Origin: an uncultured Burkholderiales bacterium
Lineage (GTDB): Bacteria > Pseudomonadota > Gammaproteobacteria > Burkholderiales > Burkholderiaceae_C
Reading direction: 5' to 3'
Length of the DNA: 53,382 bases
Assembly: GCA_903892175.1 (NCBI GenBank)
Contig: CAITHK010000013.1
Span: forward strand, 1-53,382
Part shown: positions 37,031 to 46,924 of the stretch, one piece after another
Layout of the letters: each line of letters starts with the position of its first letter
Position numbering within the stretch: position 1 is the stretch's first letter
Made by a program: the position numbers and the translations under genes
Notes under the pieces: model-generated
The model's input: the letters and a program-made list of their open reading frames with translations, nothing else
The model's database searches: none
Told to the model about the DNA's origin: nothing

Positions 37031-38280
37031 CGGTCAATTTCCCCGAACACAATGTCCATGGTGCCAATCACCGCCACGGTGTCGGCGATCATGTGGCCAC
37101 GCGCCATTTCATCCATGGCTGCCAAGTGGGCAAAACCAGGGGCGCGAATTTTCAATCGGTAGGGCTTGTTGGCTCCGTCGCTGACGAGGTAAATGCCAAA
37201 CTCACCTTTGGGGTGCTCGACGGCGGCATAGGCCTCGCCTTCGGGCACATGGAAACCTTCGGTAAAGAGCTTGAAGTGATGGATCAGCTCCTCCATGTTG
37301 GACTTCATGCCTTCGCGGCTGGGCGCGGCCACCTTGTGGTTGTCGGTGATGACAGGGCCTGGGTTGACACGCAACCATTGCACGCACTGCTGGATGATGC
37401 GGTTGGACTGGCGCATTTCTTCCACACGCACCAAGTAACGGTCGTAGCAGTCGCCGGTTTTGCCCACAGGGATGTCAAAGTCCATGCGGTCATACACGTC
37501 ATAGGGCTGGTGCTTGCGCAAGTCCCAAGCGATGCCCGAACCACGCAGCATGGCGCCCGTGAAGCCGAGGTTCTTGGCGCGCTCTGGCGTGACGATGCCG
37601 ACATCGACCAAGCGCTGCTTCCAGATGCGGTTGTCGGTCAACAGGGTTTCGTATTCGTCGACCAGCTTGGGGAAACGTTGCGTGAAGTCGTCGATGAAAT
37701 CGAGCAATGAACCTTGGCGGTTTTCGTTCATGCGCGCCATGGCTTTGGCGTTGCGCACCTTGCTCGCCTTGTACTGGGGCATGGTGTCTGGCAAATCGCG
37801 GTACACGCCGCCTGGACGGAAATAGGCTGCGTGCATGCGGGCACCCGACACAGCTTCATACATGTCAAACAGGTCTTCGCGTTCGCGGAAGCAATAAATC
37901 AAGATGTTCATCGCGCCGCAATCAAACCCATGGCAACCCAACCACAGCAAATGGTTGAGCAAGCGGGTGATTTCGGCATACATCACGCGGATGTACTGGG
38001 CGCGCTCGGGCACCTCGATGCCCATCATCTTCTCAATCGCCAAGCAGTACGCGTGCTCGTTGCTCATCATCGACACGTAATCGAGACGATCCATGTAGGG
38101 CAGCGACTGGATGTAGGTTTTGCTCTCGGCCAGTTTTTCGGTGGCACGGTGCAGCAAGCCGATGTGCGGATCGGCGCGTTGCACCACTTCGCCGTCGAGT
38201 TCGAGCACCAGGCGCAGCACGCCGTGCGCAGCCGGGTGCTGTGGCCCTAAGTTGAGGGTGTAATTTTTGATGTCAGCCAT
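37027..38280 (-). CDS. nuoD: NADH-quinone oxidoreductase subunit D
   Basis: Hydrogenase-like 49-kDa subunit that lines the quinone site, 417 residues. Motifs: [48 protein letters not shown] and the C-terminal DIVFGEIDR. Starts 2 bp after the nuoC stop and is coupled to nuoE. Confidence 0.98.
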   Translation of the reverse strand: MADIKNYTLNLGPQHPAAHGVLRLVLELDGEVVQRADPHIGLLHRATEKLAESKTYIQSLPYMDRLDYVSMMSNEHAYCLAIEKMMGIEVPERAQYIRVMYAEITRLLNHLLWLGCHGFDCGAMNILIYCFREREDLFDMYEAVSGARMHAAYFRPGGVYRDLPDTMPQYKASKVRNAKAMARMNENRQGSLLDFIDDFTQRFPKLVDEYETLLTDNRIWKQRLVDVGIVTPERAKNLGFTGAMLRGSGIAWDLRKHQPYDVYDRMDFDIPVGKTGDCYDRYLVRVEEMRQSNRIIQQCVQWLRVNPGPVITDNHKVAAPSREGMKSNMEELIHHFKLFTEGFHVPEGEAYAAVEHPKGEFGIYLVSDGANKPYRLKIRAPGFAHLAAMDEMARGHMIADTVAVIGTMDIVFGEIDR

Positions 38281-38282
38281 GA

Positions 38283-38894
38283 TCAGTGCGTGTCACCGTA
38301 GTTGTCTTCGCGGATGATGCGCGGCGTGATTTCGCGCGGCTCAATGGTGACCGGTTGGTACACCACACGTTTTTGTTCGGCGTCGTAGCGCATTTCGACA
38401 TAACCCGAGGTCGGAAAGTCTTTGCGAAACGGATGGCCAATGAAGCCATAGTCGGTCAAGATGCGACGCAAGTCTTCGTGGCCTTCGAACACGATGCCGA
38501 ACAGATCGAAGGCTTCGCGCTCAAACCAGTTGGCGGAATTCCACAAATCATTGACCGATGCCACCAAAGGCATGTCATCGTTGAGCGCAAACACGCGCAC
38601 ACGCAAACGCCAGTTGTGGGTAATCGACAGCAAATGACACACCACAGCGAAGCGCGGCGCGTCGGTGAATTTGGAATGGGCACCGTCTTTGTAGCTGGAA
38701 TAGTCCAGTCCACACACGTCGATGAGTTGCTCAAAGCCCAAGCGCGGGTCATCGCGCAAGGTTTGCATGACCGCGTGGTAGTTGGCCGCTGACACAGTCA
38801 GCGTGACTTCGCCCAAGGCCGCATCAAGTTGCTGGATGGTGTCGCCCAGCACCGCTTGCAGGCTGGCTTGGAGCGTTTGGATAGAGTGGCTCAT
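38283..38894 (-). CDS. nuoC: NADH-quinone oxidoreductase subunit C
   Basis: 30-kDa peripheral subunit, 203 residues from ATG 38894 (MSHSIQTLQ); the track extension to 38993 lies in nuoB. The signature [40 protein letters not shown] is complete. Separate from nuoD, not fused as in E. coli NuoCD. Confidence 0.97.
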   Translation of the reverse strand: MSHSIQTLQASLQAVLGDTIQQLDAALGEVTLTVSAANYHAVMQTLRDDPRLGFEQLIDVCGLDYSSYKDGAHSKFTDAPRFAVVCHLLSITHNWRLRVRVFALNDDMPLVASVNDLWNSANWFEREAFDLFGIVFEGHEDLRRILTDYGFIGHPFRKDFPTSGYVEMRYDAEQKRVVYQPVTIEPREITPRIIREDNYGDTH

Positions 38895-38908
38895 GGTCGC
38901 AGTCCTGC

Positions 38909-39385
38909 TCAACGCGCAATGGTGTTTTCGCGGCGAATCTTGCTTTGCAATTGCAAGATGCCATACAACAGGGCTTCTGCCGTGGGCGGGCAACCAGGCA
39001 CATACACATCCACCGGCACCACACGGTCACAGCCGCGCACCACCGAATAGCTGTAGTGGTAGTAGCCGCCACCGTTGGCGCATGAGCCCATGGACAAGAC
39101 CCAACGAGGCTCAGACATTTGGTCGTAGACCTTGCGCAAAGCAGGCGCCATCTTGTTGCACAAGGTGCCGGCCACGATCATCAAGTCGGACTGGCGTGGA
39201 CTCGGACGAAACAACATGCCAAAGCGGTCAATGTCGTAACGGGCCGCACCCGCATGCATCATCTCCACGGCACAGCATGCCAAGCCAAAGGTCATGGGCC
39301 ACAACGAGCCGGTCTTGGCCCAATTGACCACCGAGTCGTAGGACGTGGTGATGAAGCCTTCTTTGAAAACGCCTTCAAGTGACAT
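38909..39385 (-). CDS. nuoB: NADH-quinone oxidoreductase subunit B
   Basis: 20-kDa subunit carrying cluster N2 next to quinone, 158 residues. The four-cysteine set is visible as [16 protein letters not shown] and YVPGCPP. Follows nuoA by 9 bp. Confidence 0.98.
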   Translation of the reverse strand: MSLEGVFKEGFITTSYDSVVNWAKTGSLWPMTFGLACCAVEMMHAGAARYDIDRFGMLFRPSPRQSDLMIVAGTLCNKMAPALRKVYDQMSEPRWVLSMGSCANGGGYYHYSYSVVRGCDRVVPVDVYVPGCPPTAEALLYGILQLQSKIRRENTIAR

Positions 39386-39394
39386 AGTCGATCC

Positions 39395-39754
39395 TTATTC
39401 CCAGTCGATGGCGCCCTTGATCCACATGTAGGCGAAGCCGACTACCAGGATGACAAGGAAGATCATCATATCGATGAAGCCAATGAAACCAATTTCCTTG
39501 AGCGCAACAGCCCATGGAAACAAAAAAGCAATTTCGAGGTCGAACAATATAAAAAGGATGGCGATCAAGTAATAACGCACATCGAACTTCATGCGGGCGT
39601 CCTCGAACGCCTCAAAACCGCACTCGTAGGGGGAGTTTTTAGCGGGGTCAGGACGATTGGGACCCAAGAGGTAACCCAGAACTTGGGGGGCAACCCCCAC
39701 GCCAAGGCCTACAAGGATAAACAGGAGGACGGGGAGGTACTGTTCAAGGCTCAT
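39395..39754 (-). CDS. nuoA: NADH-quinone oxidoreductase subunit A
   Basis: Small three-helix membrane subunit, 119 residues, first gene of the 14-gene operon. Motifs: [43 protein letters not shown]. The 87 bp between it and the upstream tRNA-Leu contain no strong promoter that I can see, so read-through from the tpiA-secG-tRNA unit is possible. Confidence 0.97.
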   Translation of the reverse strand: MSLEQYLPVLLFILVGLGVGVAPQVLGYLLGPNRPDPAKNSPYECGFEAFEDARMKFDVRYYLIAILFILFDLEIAFLFPWAVALKEIGFIGFIDMMIFLVILVVGFAYMWIKGAIDWE

Positions 39755-39841
39755 CGCAATCTCGCGGTATGACTAGTCGTTCTTAGTCTGCGAGTCTGCC
39801 TCAACCGGTTGACACCAAGTTGACAACAGACTTTGTTTGGA

Positions 39842-39926
39842 TGGTGCCGTCGGCGAGACTCGAACTCGCACAGCTTTCGCCACTACCCCCTCAAGATAGC
39901 GTGTCTACCAATTTCACCACGACGGC
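39842..39926 (-). tRNA. tRNA-Leu (anticodon GAG)
   Basis: 85 nt with encoded CCA. Acceptor arms GCCGTCG/CGACGGC pair fully. The D-arm has GGTAGACAC as in other leucine tRNAs, the anticodon stem CTATC/GGTAG holds loop TTGAGGG (anticodon GAG), a variable arm is present, and the T-arm has GTTCGAGTC. It lies between secG and nuoA on the same strand, an arrangement common in betaproteobacteria. Confidence 0.96.
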
Positions 39927-40028
39927 TTGTATGTGTTCTGCAAAACGAAGAGGAATCACGTCTGCTCAACAGCATCAGAGTTTACCCTGAAAAGGGTGAT
40001 TTTCTCTCTGAGACCTGAGGTTTTGTGT

Positions 40029-40391
40029 TCACTTCGTTGGGATTTGTGCAGCACCCGATGCAGGAACCACAGCAGCAGGCATGGCATCGGCCGATGCACC
40101 CACAGCAGGCATCACCACAGCACCTTCGAGCACGCTGCCCGAACTGACAGGACGCAGATTACCGAAATAGGCCAAGGCCAGCGTGCAGACAAAAAATACC
40201 GCAGCCAACACACCGGTGGTACGGGACAAAAAGTTCGCACCGCCACTGGCACCAAACAAACTGCCCGAACTCCCGCTGCCGAAAGCCGCGCCCATGTCGG
40301 CACCTTTGCCGTGCTGCACCAAGATCAGGCCGACCATGGCCAAAGCAGCCAACAACTGGACCACTTGAACGATGTTGAGGATCAAATTCAT
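40029..40391 (-). CDS. secG: Protein translocase subunit SecG
   Basis: Small component of the SecYEG channel, 120 residues with two membrane helices (LILNIVQVVQLLAALAMVGLILVQ and TGVLAAVFFVCTLALAYFG) joined by the conserved HGKGADMGAAFGSGSSGSLFGASG loop. The Ala/Pro/Val-rich C-terminal extension of about 40 residues is variable in the family. It follows tpiA (23-bp gap) and precedes tRNA-Leu. Confidence 0.96.
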   Translation of the reverse strand: MNLILNIVQVVQLLAALAMVGLILVQHGKGADMGAAFGSGSSGSLFGASGGANFLSRTTGVLAAVFFVCTLALAYFGNLRPVSSGSVLEGAVVMPAVGASADAMPAAVVPASGAAQIPTK

Positions 40392-40414
40392 AAAAACTCC
40401 GAAATAGCTGTGTC

Positions 40415-41173
40415 TCAGCGGACTGCCGCCGCAATGATGGTCAAAAAGTCAGCCGGCTTTAACGCCGCTCCGCCAATCAAACCCCCATCAATGTCTGGTT
40501 GGCTCAACAGTTGAGCCGCGTTGGCAGCGTTCATGCTGCCACCGTAAAGAATCTGAACACGGTCCGCGTGCGAGGAAGCCGCTTGCAGTTGTGCGCGCAG
40601 CACGGCATGCACGGCTTGCGCTTGCTCTGGCGTGGCCGTTTGACCTGTGCCAATGGCCCACACGGGCTCGTAAGCCACCACGATTTCGCTGATGCAGTGT
40701 CCATTGGTGTGGATGACCGCCGCCAGTTGGCGCTTCACCACCTCTTCGGTTTGACCCGCTTCACGCTCGGCCAAGGTCTCACCCACACACACGATGGGCG
40801 TGATGCCAGCCGACAAGGCGCGTTGCGCTTTGGTCGCGACCAATTCGTCGCTCTCCGCATGGTATTGACGGCGCTCTGAATGGCCCACAATGGCGTACCG
40901 CACCGCAAAGTCTTTCAACATGGCTGCAGAAATTTCACCCGTGTAAGCCCCTTGCTCATGGGCCGACAGGTCTTGCGCGCCCAAGTCCACGCCCGAGCCC
41001 TGTGTGAATTGCCGAACTTGGGACAAATACGCCGCCGGCACACACACCGCCACTTGAGCCTGCTGACCCGCGAGTGCGGCGCTCAAGCCATGTGCAATGC
41101 CGTTCAGCAAGGCCTCGTTGGCAGCCAAGCTGCCATTCATCTTCCAATTGCCTGCAATGAGTTTTTGTTTCAT
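40415..41173 (-). CDS. tpiA: Triosephosphate isomerase
   Basis: Glycolytic/gluconeogenic enzyme interconverting DHAP and GAP; 252 residues from ATG 41173 ([14 protein letters not shown]). Catalytic segments: GNWKMNG (Lys), VGHSERR (His), [20 protein letters not shown] (Glu) and [10 protein letters not shown] (phosphate). Its ATG overlaps the upstream oxidoreductase stop by four bases. Confidence 0.98.
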   Translation of the reverse strand: MKQKLIAGNWKMNGSLAANEALLNGIAHGLSAALAGQQAQVAVCVPAAYLSQVRQFTQGSGVDLGAQDLSAHEQGAYTGEISAAMLKDFAVRYAIVGHSERRQYHAESDELVATKAQRALSAGITPIVCVGETLAEREAGQTEEVVKRQLAAVIHTNGHCISEIVVAYEPVWAIGTGQTATPEQAQAVHAVLRAQLQAASSHADRVQILYGGSMNAANAAQLLSQPDIDGGLIGGAALKPADFLTIIAAAVR

Positions 41174-42177
41174 GACAAGTTCCAAGTCAGCACAATCTTG
41201 CCGATGTGCTGGTTCGACTCCATCAACCGGTGGGCTTGTTCAGCACCGTCGGTCGAAGCCGCATCAAAGGTTGAGTGGATCACCGGCTTGATGCGACCGG
41301 CTTCGATCAGAGGCCACACATGCTGGCGCAAACTGCTGGCAATGGCCGACTTGAATCCAATCGGACGAGGGCGCAGGGTTGAACCGGTGATGGTCAAACG
41401 ACGGCGCAAAACCAAGCCGGCATTGAAGCCGCTCTTGACCCCGCCTTGCACAGCGATGATGACCAAACGGCCATCTTCTGCCAAGCATTCCACCTCACGC
41501 GCCACATAGTCGCCTGCCACCATGTCGAGCACCACATCCACGCCTTTGCCGTCGGTGAGGCGTTTGACCTCAGCGACAAAGTCGTGTGTTTTGTAATTGA
41601 TGGCGTGATCTGCCCCCAGCGCCACACAGGCAGCGCATTTGTCGTCACTGCCCGCCGTGACGATGACTTGGGCCCCCAGGGCTTTCGCCATCTGGATGGC
41701 CGTGACCCCAATGCCGCTGGAGCCGCCCTGCACCAACAAGGTCTCCCCTGCTTGCAAGCGACCGCGGTCGAACACGTTGCTCCAGACCGTGAAGAAGGTC
41801 TCGGGCAGCGAAGCTGCCTCGACATCGCTCAAGCCTTTGGGGACGGGCAAGCACTGACCCACAGGGGCCACGCAATGGTCAGCATAACCGCCACCCGCCA
41901 CCAAGGCGCACACCCGGTCGCCTACTTTCAAGCCAGCAGCAGCCAGAGCCGCTGTGTCGCCTGAATCGATGACACCGGCCACCTCCAGTCCGGGAACATC
42001 CGATGCACCAGGAGGGACCGGATAGTTGCCAGTGCGCTGCAACACGTCAGGGCGGTTCACGCCACTGGCGCTGACGCGAATCAGCAACTCGCCCGCGCCC
42101 GCCACCGGCATAGACCGTTGGGCAGGGCGCAGCACCTCAGGGGCGCCGGGCGATGTGATCTCAACAATGCGCATCAT
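41170..42177 (-). CDS. NAD(P)H-quinone oxidoreductase, zinc-independent MDR family (PIG3-like)
   Basis: 335 residues from ATG 42177 ([18 protein letters not shown]), with AGGTGA as Shine-Dalgarno; the track start at 42324 would overlap the pnp tail. GroES-like domain [32 protein letters not shown], then the NADPH Rossmann motif [26 protein letters not shown]. No structural or catalytic zinc cysteines, so a quinone/enone reductase. It starts 22 bp after the pnp stop and is coupled to tpiA. Confidence 0.92.
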   Translation of the reverse strand: MMRIVEITSPGAPEVLRPAQRSMPVAGAGELLIRVSASGVNRPDVLQRTGNYPVPPGASDVPGLEVAGVIDSGDTAALAAAGLKVGDRVCALVAGGGYADHCVAPVGQCLPVPKGLSDVEAASLPETFFTVWSNVFDRGRLQAGETLLVQGGSSGIGVTAIQMAKALGAQVIVTAGSDDKCAACVALGADHAINYKTHDFVAEVKRLTDGKGVDVVLDMVAGDYVAREVECLAEDGRLVIIAVQGGVKSGFNAGLVLRRRLTITGSTLRPRPIGFKSAIASSLRQHVWPLIEAGRIKPVIHSTFDAASTDGAEQAHRLMESNQHIGKIVLTWNLS

Positions 42178-42199
42178 GTCCGTCACCTGGGCTGTCCAA

Positions 42200-44434
42200 T
42201 CAAGACTGGTGGTCTGGATGGGCATCACCTGCATGGGGACGCTCAGCGTGCTGGGCTTCAGCCTGCTGGTGGTCTGCATGCTGGCGCTCACCGCGGTGGT
42301 GACGCTGCTCGCCTTGATGTTCACCCTGATGCTCGGCAGCAGGACGCTCGGTCAAGGCTTTCATCGACAGCTTGACGCGGCCTTTTTCGTCCGTCTCAAG
42401 CACTTTGACGCGCACAATTTGACCTTCGGCCAACACATCGGTGACCTTGGCAATGCGCTCGTGGCTGATTTGGCTGATGTGCAGCAAACCGTCTTTGCCA
42501 GGCAACAGGTTGACCAAAGCGCCGAAGTCCAAGATCTTGGTGATCGGGCCTTCGTAGACCTTGCCAATTTCAACTTCTGCCGTGATCTGCTCGATGCGCT
42601 TTTTGGCCTCTTCGGCTTTGTCTCCGTCGGTGGCTGCGATGGTGATGGTGCCGTCTTCGTCGATGTTGATTTGGCAACCGGTTTCTTCGGTCAAGGCACG
42701 GATCACCGAGCCGCCTTTGCCAATCACGTCACGGATTTTTTCGGGGTTGATCTTCATGGTGAAGAGTTTGGGCGCAAAGTCAGACACTTGCGTGTTGGCC
42801 TCGCCCATGGCGTCTTGCATCTTGCCCAAAATGTGCATGCGGGCTTCTTTGGCTTGAGCCAGGGCCACTTGCATGATTTCTTTGGTGATGCCTTGGATCT
42901 TGATGTCCATTTGCAAAGCGGTGATGCCGTGGGTGGTACCGGCCACTTTGAAGTCCATATCGCCCAGGTGATCCTCGTCACCCAAGATGTCGGTCAAGAC
43001 GGCGAAACGGTTGCCTTCTTTGATCAGGCCCATGGCGATACCGGCCACGTGCGCTTTCATGGGCACGCCAGCGTCCATCAACGACAAACAGCCGCCGCAC
43101 ACGGAGGCCATGGAAGATGAACCGTTGGATTCCGTGATCTCAGACACCACACGCAGGGTGTACGGGAATTCTTCTTTGCTTGGCAACACCGCCACCAAGG
43201 CACGCTTGGCCAAACGACCGTGGCCGATTTCGCGGCGCTTGGTGCTGCCCATGCGGCCCACTTCGCCGGTGGCAAAGGGAGGCATGTTGTAGTGCATCAT
43301 GAAACGGTCTTCGTATTCACCCGCCAAAGCGTCGATGCGCTGAGCGTCGCGCTCGGTGCCCAAGGTGGTCACCACTAAAGCTTGGGTTTCGCCACGCGTG
43401 AACAAGGCCGAACCGTGGGTACGGGGCAACACGCTGTTGCGGATTTCGATGGGACGCACGGTGCGGGTGTCGCGGCCATCGATGCGGGGCTCGCCTGCCA
43501 AAATTTGGCTGCGCACGATGCGCGCCTCGATGTCGAACAACATGCTCTCGACTTTGACAGCGTCAAACTCCACGCCATCGGCCTTGAGGCCAGCCATCAC
43601 GGCGGCATAGGCTTCGCGGCAAGCATGGGTACGGGCTTGTTTGTTGCGGATTTGGTAGGCAGCGCGCAGCTTGTCTTCGGCTTGTGCATTGACCTTGGCG
43701 ATCAGTGGCTCGTCCTTGGCAGGCGCAGTCCAATCCCAAGCGGGTTTGCCTGCATCACGCACCAATTCGTGGATGGCGTTGATGGCAATGTTGCCTTGCT
43801 CGTGGCCGAACACCACAGCACCCAACATGATGTCTTCCGACAATTGTTGGGCTTCAGATTCCACCATCAACACAGCCGCTTCGGTGCCGGCCACCACCAA
43901 ATCCATCACGCTGTCTTTGCGCTGGGTTTGGCCTGGGTTCAAGACATATTCGCCATTGATGTAACCCACGCGCGCGGCACCAATGGGGCCGTTGAAAGGA
44001 ATGCCAGAGATGCTCAAAGCAGCGGACACAGCGATCAAGGCGGCAATGTCAGCATCCACTTCAGGATTCAAGGACACGGTGTGAATCACCACGTGCACGT
44101 CGTTGTAGAAACCTTCTGGGAACAAAGGACGGATGGGGCGATCGATCAGACGACTGGTCAGTGTCTCGTGCTCGCTGGGCTTGGCTTCACGCTTGAAAAA
44201 GCTGCCAGGAATCTTGCCTGCAGCGTAGGTTTTCTCGATGTAGTCCACGGTCAGGGGGAAGAAGTCTTGGCCAGCTTTGGCGATCTTCGAACCCACCACG
44301 GTGGCCAAGACCACGGTGTCGTCCATGTTGACGAGCACAGCGCCGCCAGCTTGACGCGCGACTTCGCCGGTTTCCATGGTGACCGAATGCTGGCCCCACT
44401 GGAAGGTTTTGGTGACTTTATTGAAAAGTGACAT
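42200..44434 (-). CDS. pnp: Polyribonucleotide nucleotidyltransferase (PNPase)
   Basis: 3'-5' phosphorolytic exoribonuclease of the degradosome; 744 residues. Two RNase PH domains separated by a helical domain, KH domain ([25 protein letters not shown]) and S1 domain ([33 protein letters not shown]). After S1 a tail of about 45 residues is unusually rich in His, Gln and Glu ([24 protein letters not shown]). A leader hairpin at 44510-44547 suggests RNase III-dependent autoregulation. Confidence 0.98.
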   Translation of the reverse strand: MSLFNKVTKTFQWGQHSVTMETGEVARQAGGAVLVNMDDTVVLATVVGSKIAKAGQDFFPLTVDYIEKTYAAGKIPGSFFKREAKPSEHETLTSRLIDRPIRPLFPEGFYNDVHVVIHTVSLNPEVDADIAALIAVSAALSISGIPFNGPIGAARVGYINGEYVLNPGQTQRKDSVMDLVVAGTEAAVLMVESEAQQLSEDIMLGAVVFGHEQGNIAINAIHELVRDAGKPAWDWTAPAKDEPLIAKVNAQAEDKLRAAYQIRNKQARTHACREAYAAVMAGLKADGVEFDAVKVESMLFDIEARIVRSQILAGEPRIDGRDTRTVRPIEIRNSVLPRTHGSALFTRGETQALVVTTLGTERDAQRIDALAGEYEDRFMMHYNMPPFATGEVGRMGSTKRREIGHGRLAKRALVAVLPSKEEFPYTLRVVSEITESNGSSSMASVCGGCLSLMDAGVPMKAHVAGIAMGLIKEGNRFAVLTDILGDEDHLGDMDFKVAGTTHGITALQMDIKIQGITKEIMQVALAQAKEARMHILGKMQDAMGEANTQVSDFAPKLFTMKINPEKIRDVIGKGGSVIRALTEETGCQINIDEDGTITIAATDGDKAEEAKKRIEQITAEVEIGKVYEGPITKILDFGALVNLLPGKDGLLHISQISHERIAKVTDVLAEGQIVRVKVLETDEKGRVKLSMKALTERPAAEHQGEHQGEQRHHRGERQHADHQQAEAQHAERPHAGDAHPDHQS

Positions 44435-44509
44435 GGTTTTCTCCTAAAGAGTTTGGGAAGTGCAGGCCACTTCGCCGAAGCCCGGAGGAACTGGTGCAGC
44501 AAACGATGC

Positions 44510-44547
44510 CATTCCAAAAAAACCCACCAGGCAGCTTTTTTGGAATG
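44510..44547 (-). promoter_or_regulatory. pnp leader hairpin (candidate RNase III site)
   Basis: CATTCCAAAAAA and TTTTTTGGAATG form a perfect 12-bp stem around a 14-nt loop, 76 nt before the pnp start and after the rpsO terminator. In E. coli a leader duplex cut by RNase III lets PNPase repress itself; this structure has the right place. A weak terminator is the other reading. Confidence 0.5.
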
Positions 44548-44612
44548 ACACAGCTTTTCGAATCTGCGCCTCGTTCTGTTCCGTTGGTTGAAAAATTCAG
44601 TGCAACAAGTGC

Positions 44613-44648
44613 AAAACGCCTGAGCTATTCAAATAACTCAGGCGTTTG
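44613..44648 (-). terminator. Intrinsic terminator after rpsO
   Basis: Minus strand AAACGCCTGAG, 12-nt loop, CTCAGGCGTTT: 11-bp stem 17 nt past the rpsO stop, followed by only a short T stretch, so read-through into pnp is likely, as in E. coli. Confidence 0.75.
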
Positions 44649-44664
44649 TCGCGAACTTCAGACC

Positions 44665-44928
44665 TTACTTGCGCAGGCCAAGCTTGGCGATCAAAGCAGC
44701 GTAACGGTCAAAGTCTTTGGACTTGAGGTAGTCGAGCAATTTGCGACGACGGCTCACCATGCGCAACAAGCCACGACGACCGTGATGGTCTTTGGCGTGG
44801 GTCTTGAAGTGAGGGGTGAGTTCGTTGATGCGGGCGGTCAGCAGTGCAACTTGCACTTCAGGACTACCTGTATCACCAGCGGCGCGTGCGTTGTCTTTGA
44901 CAACTTCAGCAATTTTTGCAGTCAGCAT
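44665..44928 (-). CDS. rpsO: 30S ribosomal protein S15
   Basis: 87 residues from ATG 44928 ([10 protein letters not shown]) with AAAGGA upstream; the track start at 44997 lies in the leader. Family signature [50 protein letters not shown] is complete. Primary 16S rRNA-binding protein. Upstream leader structure and promoter are listed separately; pnp follows, the usual order. Confidence 0.98.
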   Translation of the reverse strand: MLTAKIAEVVKDNARAAGDTGSPEVQVALLTARINELTPHFKTHAKDHHGRRGLLRMVSRRRKLLDYLKSKDFDRYAALIAKLGLRK

Positions 44929-44953
44929 GAGTTTTCCTTTGATGTTTGACTTG

Positions 44954-44981
44954 CGTTGGGCCTTGGAACTTAGGCCCAACG
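44954..44981 (-). promoter_or_regulatory. rpsO leader hairpin (candidate S15 autoregulation)
   Basis: CGTTGGGCCT-AAGTTCCA-AGGCCCAACG on the minus strand: perfect 10-bp stem, 8-nt loop, 25 nt upstream of the rpsO ATG and just before its Shine-Dalgarno. No T-run follows, so it is not a terminator of tsaD. S15 represses its own mRNA through leader structures in several bacteria. Confidence 0.5.
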
Positions 44982-45013
44982 TGCTTGCTCTATCCAAACG
45001 GTAAAGCCCACAG

Positions 45014-45022
45014 AGTATAGCA
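45014..45022 (-). promoter_or_regulatory. Extended -10 promoter for rpsO
   Basis: TGCTATACT on the minus strand is an extended -10 (TGN-TATACT), about 90 bp before rpsO and just after the tsaD stop. No good -35 is seen. It would give a leader of roughly 80 nt containing the hairpin. Confidence 0.5.
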
Positions 45023-45042
45023 AACCCTCGTCCAGCGTCGTT

Positions 45043-46083
45043 TCAGGCCAAATCAGCCAAGGGCCAACGCGGTTTGATGTCAAAACTGTAGGCGGTGGAC
45101 AGCCCCTGGGGGCCCGGGGGCTGGGACTGCAAGCGCATGGCAGCTGCCATCGCAATCATGGCGCCGTTGTCGGTGCACAAATGCAACTCGGGGTAATGCA
45201 CCCTAAAGTTCAAACGCTCACAGGCCGCATTCAATTGCTCGCGCAAATGGCGGTTGGCCCCCACCCCACCGGCCACCACCAAACGCGTCAAACCTGTTTG
45301 GCGCAAGGCAGCCAATGACTTTTTCAACAACACCTCGACAATGGCCGCCTCGGTGGAAGCGGCCAAATCGGCTTTGCGCGCCCCCAGTTGATCGCCCAGC
45401 TTTTGCGCTTGCGTGAGCACCGCTGTTTTGAGGCCCGCAAACGAAAAATCCAAGTCCCCGCTGTGCAACAAGGGGCGCGGCAGTTTGAAAGCTGATCTGT
45501 CGCCCTGTTGCGCCAATTGGGACAAAGCGGGACCTCCTGGGTAGCCCAAACCCATCAGTTTGGCCGATTTGTCAAAAGCCTCCCCTGCCGCGTCGTCGAT
45601 GGTTTCACCCAACAGCTCATAGCGCCCCACGCCATCGACTTGCATCAACTGCGTGTGCCCGCCCGAGACCAGCAAGGCCACAAAAGGAAACTCGGGCGCA
45701 TCCTCACTCAAGAACGGCGACAGCAAATGGCCTTCTAAATGGTGCACCCCCAACACAGGCTTGCCCAAAGCCGCACCCAAGGCACAAGCCACACCGGCCC
45801 CAACCAACAAGGCACCCGCCAAGCCTGGGCCGCGGGTGTAAGCCACCACGTCCACATCTTGCAAGCTTTCATGCGCGCTCGCCAACACCTCACGCGCCAA
45901 CGGGATCACGCGACGAATGTGGTCGCGGCTGGCCAACTCAGGCACCACGCCGCCATAGGCCTGGTGCATGGCGATTTGACTGTGCAGCGCATGCGACAAC
46001 AAACGGGGCAAGGCCTGGCCTTCAGTGCGCACCAAAGCCACACCGGTTTCGTCACAAGAGGATTCAATACCAAGGATCAACAT
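45043..46083 (-). CDS. tsaD: tRNA N6-adenosine threonylcarbamoyltransferase
   Basis: Transfers threonylcarbamoyl to A37 of ANN tRNAs with TsaB and TsaE. 346 residues from ATG 46083 ([17 protein letters not shown]); the track ORF extends upstream through nasT in another frame. Metal-binding HxEGH-type motif [19 protein letters not shown] motifs LVSGGHTQL and [14 protein letters not shown], and [10 protein letters not shown] are visible. Divergent from nasT. Confidence 0.97.
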   Translation of the reverse strand: MLILGIESSCDETGVALVRTEGQALPRLLSHALHSQIAMHQAYGGVVPELASRDHIRRVIPLAREVLASAHESLQDVDVVAYTRGPGLAGALLVGAGVACALGAALGKPVLGVHHLEGHLLSPFLSEDAPEFPFVALLVSGGHTQLMQVDGVGRYELLGETIDDAAGEAFDKSAKLMGLGYPGGPALSQLAQQGDRSAFKLPRPLLHSGDLDFSFAGLKTAVLTQAQKLGDQLGARKADLAASTEAAIVEVLLKKSLAALRQTGLTRLVVAGGVGANRHLREQLNAACERLNFRVHYPELHLCTDNGAMIAMAAAMRLQSQPPGPQGLSTAYSFDIKPRWPLADLA

Positions 46084-46108
46084 AGTGGCAGAGTTTAGGT
46101 GTGCCAAT

Positions 46109-46124
46109 TGGCGCACAACTTGCA
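46109..46124 (+). promoter_or_regulatory. Sigma-54 promoter of nasT
   Basis: TGGCGC-ACAAC-TTGCA has GG and GC at -24/-12 spacing; consensus TGGCACG-N4-TTGC with one change. Predicted start about 46135, 31 nt before the nasT ATG. The downstream bases TTGCATGACTC match those at the nrtA promoter. Confidence 0.7.
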
Positions 46125-46165
46125 TGACTCTTGAGGACACCGCGTTTGCCCTGAAAGTTTCTGCA

Positions 46166-46819
46166 ATGAAAGCCAGCCCCAAGAAGTCCAAACCCCAAGA
46201 AGCCTTGCGCATCGTGGTGGTGGCACCCGACTTGGTGGTGAGCGATCCCGACGACGACCACGCCCGCACCCAGGCCGAGCGTTCGCGTGCGCTACGCATT
46301 GGCTTGCTTGAAAGCGGCTTCAACCTGATCGCCACACTGCCAGCCGATGTGTTTTTGGCCGATCGCATCAGCCAATTGCAACCCGACCTGATCATTGTGG
46401 ACGCCGAGTCAGAAGCACGTGACGCGCTAGAGCATGTGGTGTTTGCCACCCGTGATGCGCGCCGTCCCATAGTGTTGTTCACCGATGACAGCGACACCAG
46501 CCATGTGCGCGATGCGGTGGCGGTGGGCGTTTCCGCCTACATCGTGGACGGTCTCTCCAGCACGCGCATTCGTCCCATCTTGGATGTGGCGATGGCACGC
46601 TTTGAGTACGAACAAAACTTACGCCATGAGCGCGACCAAGCCCGCCACGCACTCAATGAAAGGGGTTTGGTGGAGCGTGCCAAAGCCCTGCTGATGGACA
46701 AACAAGCACTCTCCGAAGCGCAAGCCCATGTCAAATTGCGCAAAGTGGCCATGGACAAGGGCCTCAAGTTGGGCGAAGTGGCGCAGCGGATCTTGGACAT
46801 GGCAGACCTGCTGTCCTAA
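46166..46819 (+). CDS. nasT: Nitrate/nitrite-responsive antiterminator NasT (ANTAR domain)
   Basis: RNA-binding response regulator, 217 residues from ATG 46166; the track start at 46025 lies inside tsaD. N-terminal receiver-like domain ([62 protein letters not shown]) and C-terminal three-helix ANTAR domain ([47 protein letters not shown]). NasT binds leader RNA and stops premature termination of nitrate assimilation genes; a matching leader follows at 46925-47049. Its usual partner, the cytosolic nitrate sensor NasS, is not in the window. Confidence 0.9.
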   Translation: MKASPKKSKPQEALRIVVVAPDLVVSDPDDDHARTQAERSRALRIGLLESGFNLIATLPADVFLADRISQLQPDLIIVDAESEARDALEHVVFATRDARRPIVLFTDDSDTSHVRDAVAVGVSAYIVDGLSSTRIRPILDVAMARFEYEQNLRHERDQARHALNERGLVERAKALLMDKQALSEAQAHVKLRKVAMDKGLKLGEVAQRILDMADLLS

Positions 46820-46898
46820 GTTGGTGCACCGCGCCCTGAATGCACTGGATTGCGCACCCAATCAGGGCAAACCATGGGCCGAAATGCCTAGGTTGAGC

Positions 46899-46914
46899 TG
46901 GCACAAGCTTTGCA
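46899..46914 (+). promoter_or_regulatory. Sigma-54 promoter of the nrtA operon
   Basis: TGGCAC-AAGCT-TTGCA matches the -24/-12 consensus, with GG and GC correctly spaced. The transcript would start near 46925. TGCACTGGATTGCGCA (46841-46856) and GGTGCACC (46823-46830) upstream are weak NtrC-site candidates. Confidence 0.82.
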
Positions 46915-46924
46915 TTACTCAGTC

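Noticed and set aside
39927-40028. Small hairpin TCACCCTTTTCAGGGTAA between secG and tRNA-Leu as a terminator
   Set aside because: Stem of only five base pairs and no T-run after it; could be a processing structure, but not supported.
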